Source of the DNA: Methanosarcinales archaeon
GTDB taxonomy: Archaea > Halobacteriota > Syntropharchaeia > Alkanophagales > Methanospirareceae
Reading direction: 5' to 3'
Assembly (NCBI GenBank): GCA_025464585.1
Contig: JAODGL010000155.1
Coordinates: 1 to 5,544, forward strand
DNA length: 5,544 nt
Below are positions 5,525 to 5,544 of this stretch, piece after piece. The stretch's first letter is position 1, and each line of letters starts with the position of its first letter. The translations under genes and the position numbers were made by a program. The notes beneath the pieces are model-generated. The model did no database searches and had not been told where the DNA came from. It saw only the letters and a program-made list of their open reading frames with translations.

Positions 5525-5544
5525 AGTTTAGAGTTTAGAAATTA

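Noticed and set aside
1..5544. CRISPR array or complete defence system
   Set aside because: No regularly spaced repeats of array length and no intact defence operon; the only defence-like item is the broken BrxL-like fragment.

Overview
The window reads as archaeal, probably euryarchaeal, chromosome. Evidence: AT-rich TATA boxes about 25-35 bp upstream of genes; a tRNA with archaeal initiator features (A1:U72 pair, three G:C pairs in the anticodon stem, no encoded CCA); a stand-alone Bud32 kinase; and an endonuclease Q-type PHP protein with a possible sliding-clamp tail. The mix of genes and mobile debris would fit an uncultivated methanogen- or ANME-related lineage, but that is a guess.

Layout, left to right. 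Bases 1-1212 (minus) hold most of an AAA ATPase of the DUF4143 type, running off the left edge. Bases 1213-1324 form a divergent promoter region with two TATA boxes and an imperfect inverted repeat. Bases 1325-2312 (plus) are a compact two-gene unit: a DsrE-like small protein, then Bud32, the KEOPS kinase needed for the tRNA t6A modification. One base after the Bud32 stop is the 3' end of a converging gene (2314-3576, minus), a PHP/zinc-finger nuclease best matched to EndoQ, which nicks DNA 5' of deaminated bases. Directly upstream of it on the same strand is initiator tRNA-Met (3631-3705). A perfectly palindromic TATA box, TTTATATAAA, lies midway between the tRNA and a divergent plus-strand gene (3772-4737) that joins an RPA-like OB fold to a dual-OB (DuOB-like) region.

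The right end (4719-5544) is a graveyard. It has a frameshifted 3' remnant resembling the C-terminus of a BrxL/Lon-like BREX protease, then an internally deleted, start-less DDE transposase remnant, then two small GC-rich hairpins at the edge.

The intact genes concern nucleic-acid upkeep and translation: Bud32 acts on U36-A37 tRNAs (the initiator tRNA here has U36-A37), EndoQ on damaged DNA, and the OB-fold protein probably on single-stranded nucleic acid. No complete defence system or CRISPR array is present. The least conventional items are the OB-DuOB fusion, the shared palindromic promoter, the possible tRNA-EndoQ co-transcript and the BrxL-like remnant.
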